DNA from: Ottelia alismoides
Lineage: Eukaryota > Streptophyta > Magnoliopsida > Alismatales > Hydrocharitaceae
Reading direction: 5' to 3'
Length of the DNA stretch: 64,000 nt
Assembly (NCBI GenBank): GCA_037367405.1
Contig: JAZKJV010008882.1
Span: 1,860,001 to 1,924,000 of the forward strand
Of this stretch, positions 62,784 to 64,000 are shown one piece after another. The translations under genes were made by a program, and so were the position numbers. The notes below the pieces were generated by a model that had not been told where the DNA came from, made no database searches, and was given only the letters and a program-made list of their open reading frames with translations. Positions within the stretch are counted from its first letter, which is position 1. Each line of letters opens with the position of its first letter.

Positions 62784-63334
62784 TTTTTATTTGCAACGAC
62801 CATTTTTTTCTTGAGCTCCTATATAAAGGACACCATACCCATTGTTGGAATACACATCATTCGAGCAATTACTCTCACTTTCTCTAGAAAGCAAGAAGCT
62901 TATTATAAGTGATTGCCTCAATATTTTCTCTCATATTCTTCGACTCGTTCGATATTTCGAGAAGAATATTCGTGGTTGAAAAGTTGTGAAGCAAGTTATT
63001 CATTTCAGCAATGTTCGATTTGCTAGCCATCCTTCAAGTTCTTCTATAACAGCCAGAGTACTTTTGGCAGCTTCTTCTTAACATGGTGATATTTATTATC
63101 TTATTTGATATTTGTTTATCCGCATGTGATATTTGTGATATAATTGCTTGTGTTATTCTTCGAGAATCATATGTGCAATTACATTGTTGTTGTTTATCTA
63201 AAAATATCAGTTGTTATTAATTGGAGAATTATATTCTTAATATCTGTGGAGATTAATCTTTTTTTGATATTATCATTGTTATATCTTGTTAACACTTAAC
63301 CCCTTTCTACATGATCTTAGGTGAATGATCCTAA

Positions 63335-63579
63335 GGGTGCGTTCGATTTGGGAATAAGCAGGAATAAGGATGAGGAATAAGGAGAATAAAGGTCTATTCT
63401 TTGTTCGGCTGGTGGATAGGAATAAGGAGAATAAGGTGAAAAGGTAGGTAAGGTGGGATAAAGATAGGAATAAGAGTGAAATAAGATGGAATAATGGGGA
63501 ATAGTCGTACCACTGGGAACCGTGTTGGGAAGAGAATTGGTCCCTTATTCCATGGCCTATTCTCCAACCAAACAGGGCC
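63335..63579. mobile_element. Tourist/PIF-Harbinger-like MITE, 245 bp
   Basis: The left end GGGTGCGTTCGATTTGGGAA and the right end CTCCAACCAAACAGGGCC (reverse complement GGCCCTGTTTGGTTGGAG) are related inverted termini. The flanks give a TAA duplication (63332-63334 and 63580-63582). The inside is A/G-rich with ggaataagg repeats. It lies within the right part of the old LTR. Confidence 0.8.
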
Positions 63580-63582
63580 TAA

Positions 63583-64000
63583 GTGTGCAAAGAAGCTCTA
63601 GGACAAGAGATCTCCAAAGAAGCACGAAGAAAGTTGAAAGCTCGTATGTCCTTCTGCTTGTGTTACAATGTTTGATATAAGCAGTTGATTAGCTCAATCA
63701 ATCAAGAAATCTCAAGTCAGGAAGACTCAGATCGTGATTTTTACCCAGATGGGTTTCCACGTAAACATATTATGCAAATGTGCCAATTGGTTTGCTTGAT
63801 TGTTATATATGTTCTTGCTGACTATTCCGCTAAAGATTTTCAAAATGGCATCGAACTACTGTTCACACCCTCTAGTGGTAACGCAATCCCATAACTCATA
63901 GATAGAATATTGAAAAAACATACTAGCAATGTTAATGGTTTTTGTGTATCTTTGAAAAACCTAGAATTGTCAATATTAGGAACTACGATGAGGACAACTT
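63583..64000 (+). other. End of the old LTR and unknown flank
   Basis: The stretch continues the U5-like part of the old LTR, with gatgggtttccacgtaaac near 63750. The LTR probably ends before 63900, but no target duplication was resolved. Nothing is recognised in the last 100 bases. Confidence 0.4.

Larger units (their letters stand above)
51361..63893 (+). mobile_element. Old LTR of the GATCGATCA family, split by a copia element
   Basis: The left piece (about 51361-51638) is a U3-like segment with nine or more GATCGATCA-type words. The right piece (from 62784) carries a TATA motif (cctatataaagg, about 62819), a pyrimidine-rich leader and, near 63752, gggtttccacgtaaacat, matching the LTR at 1089-2285. 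The copia insertion at 51639-62783 with a TTTTT duplication separates them. A Tourist-like MITE at 63335 interrupts the right piece. The outer ends (about 51361 or earlier and about 63893) are estimates. Confidence 0.6.

Overview
The window is nuclear DNA of a flowering plant. Spliced genes, Ty1-copia and other LTR retrotransposons, L1- and RTE-type LINEs, a tRNA-derived SINE of Au type, and several MITE classes all point to an angiosperm. I cannot name the species. I saw no rRNA or functional tRNA genes and nothing prokaryotic.

One real gene runs through most of the window on the minus strand. It is the 3' part of a GBF-interacting protein 1-like gene (GIP1/DUF1296 family), from the stop codon at 5564 up to an exon ending at 49215. 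Nine exons (2,477 coding bases, 824 residues) join in frame with GT-AG borders. They are spread over 43.7 kb because the introns are filled with transposons, including introns of 16.0, 12.9, 4.8, 4.3 and 2.9 kb. The exons encoding the start of the protein were not found and probably lie beyond 64000.

Layout. 1-4.7 kb: decayed Ty1-copia element (minus) split by a solo LTR. 5-6.4 kb: last two GIP1 exons. 6.4-22.4 kb: the largest intron, holding a Pack-MULE-like element with a broken copper amine oxidase fragment (7.9-9.45 kb), a decayed copia (10.9-12.7 kb), an LTR (14.2-15.2 kb), many short hAT-like MITEs and a copia RNase H scrap. 22.6-35.5 kb: the second largest intron, with a 420-bp tandem duplication, a young non-autonomous LTR element (24945-27197), a LINE inserted in a LINE, a fold-back MITE and an Au-like SINE. 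35.5-49.2 kb: seven GIP1 exons, with an RTE LINE whose duplicated tail carries a very young LTR element (45960-48871). 51-64 kb: a Russian doll in which an old LTR is split by a copia element (51639-62783), the copia leader is split by an L1-type LINE, the LINE ORF1 is split by a MITE, and the copia RNase H is split by another MITE.

The most interesting item is a set of hAT-like MITEs. They have 8-bp target duplications and termini beginning CA(A/G/T)(G/T)G. Their subterminal regions are made of one short palindromic word, and each copy or subfamily has its own word (CGAAATTT, CGATATAT or TAGTCGG). One group is about 225 bp long and another is 409-448 bp with an AT-rich core. Two copies sit in transposon coding sequence, where the uninterrupted host reading frame confirms the boundaries.
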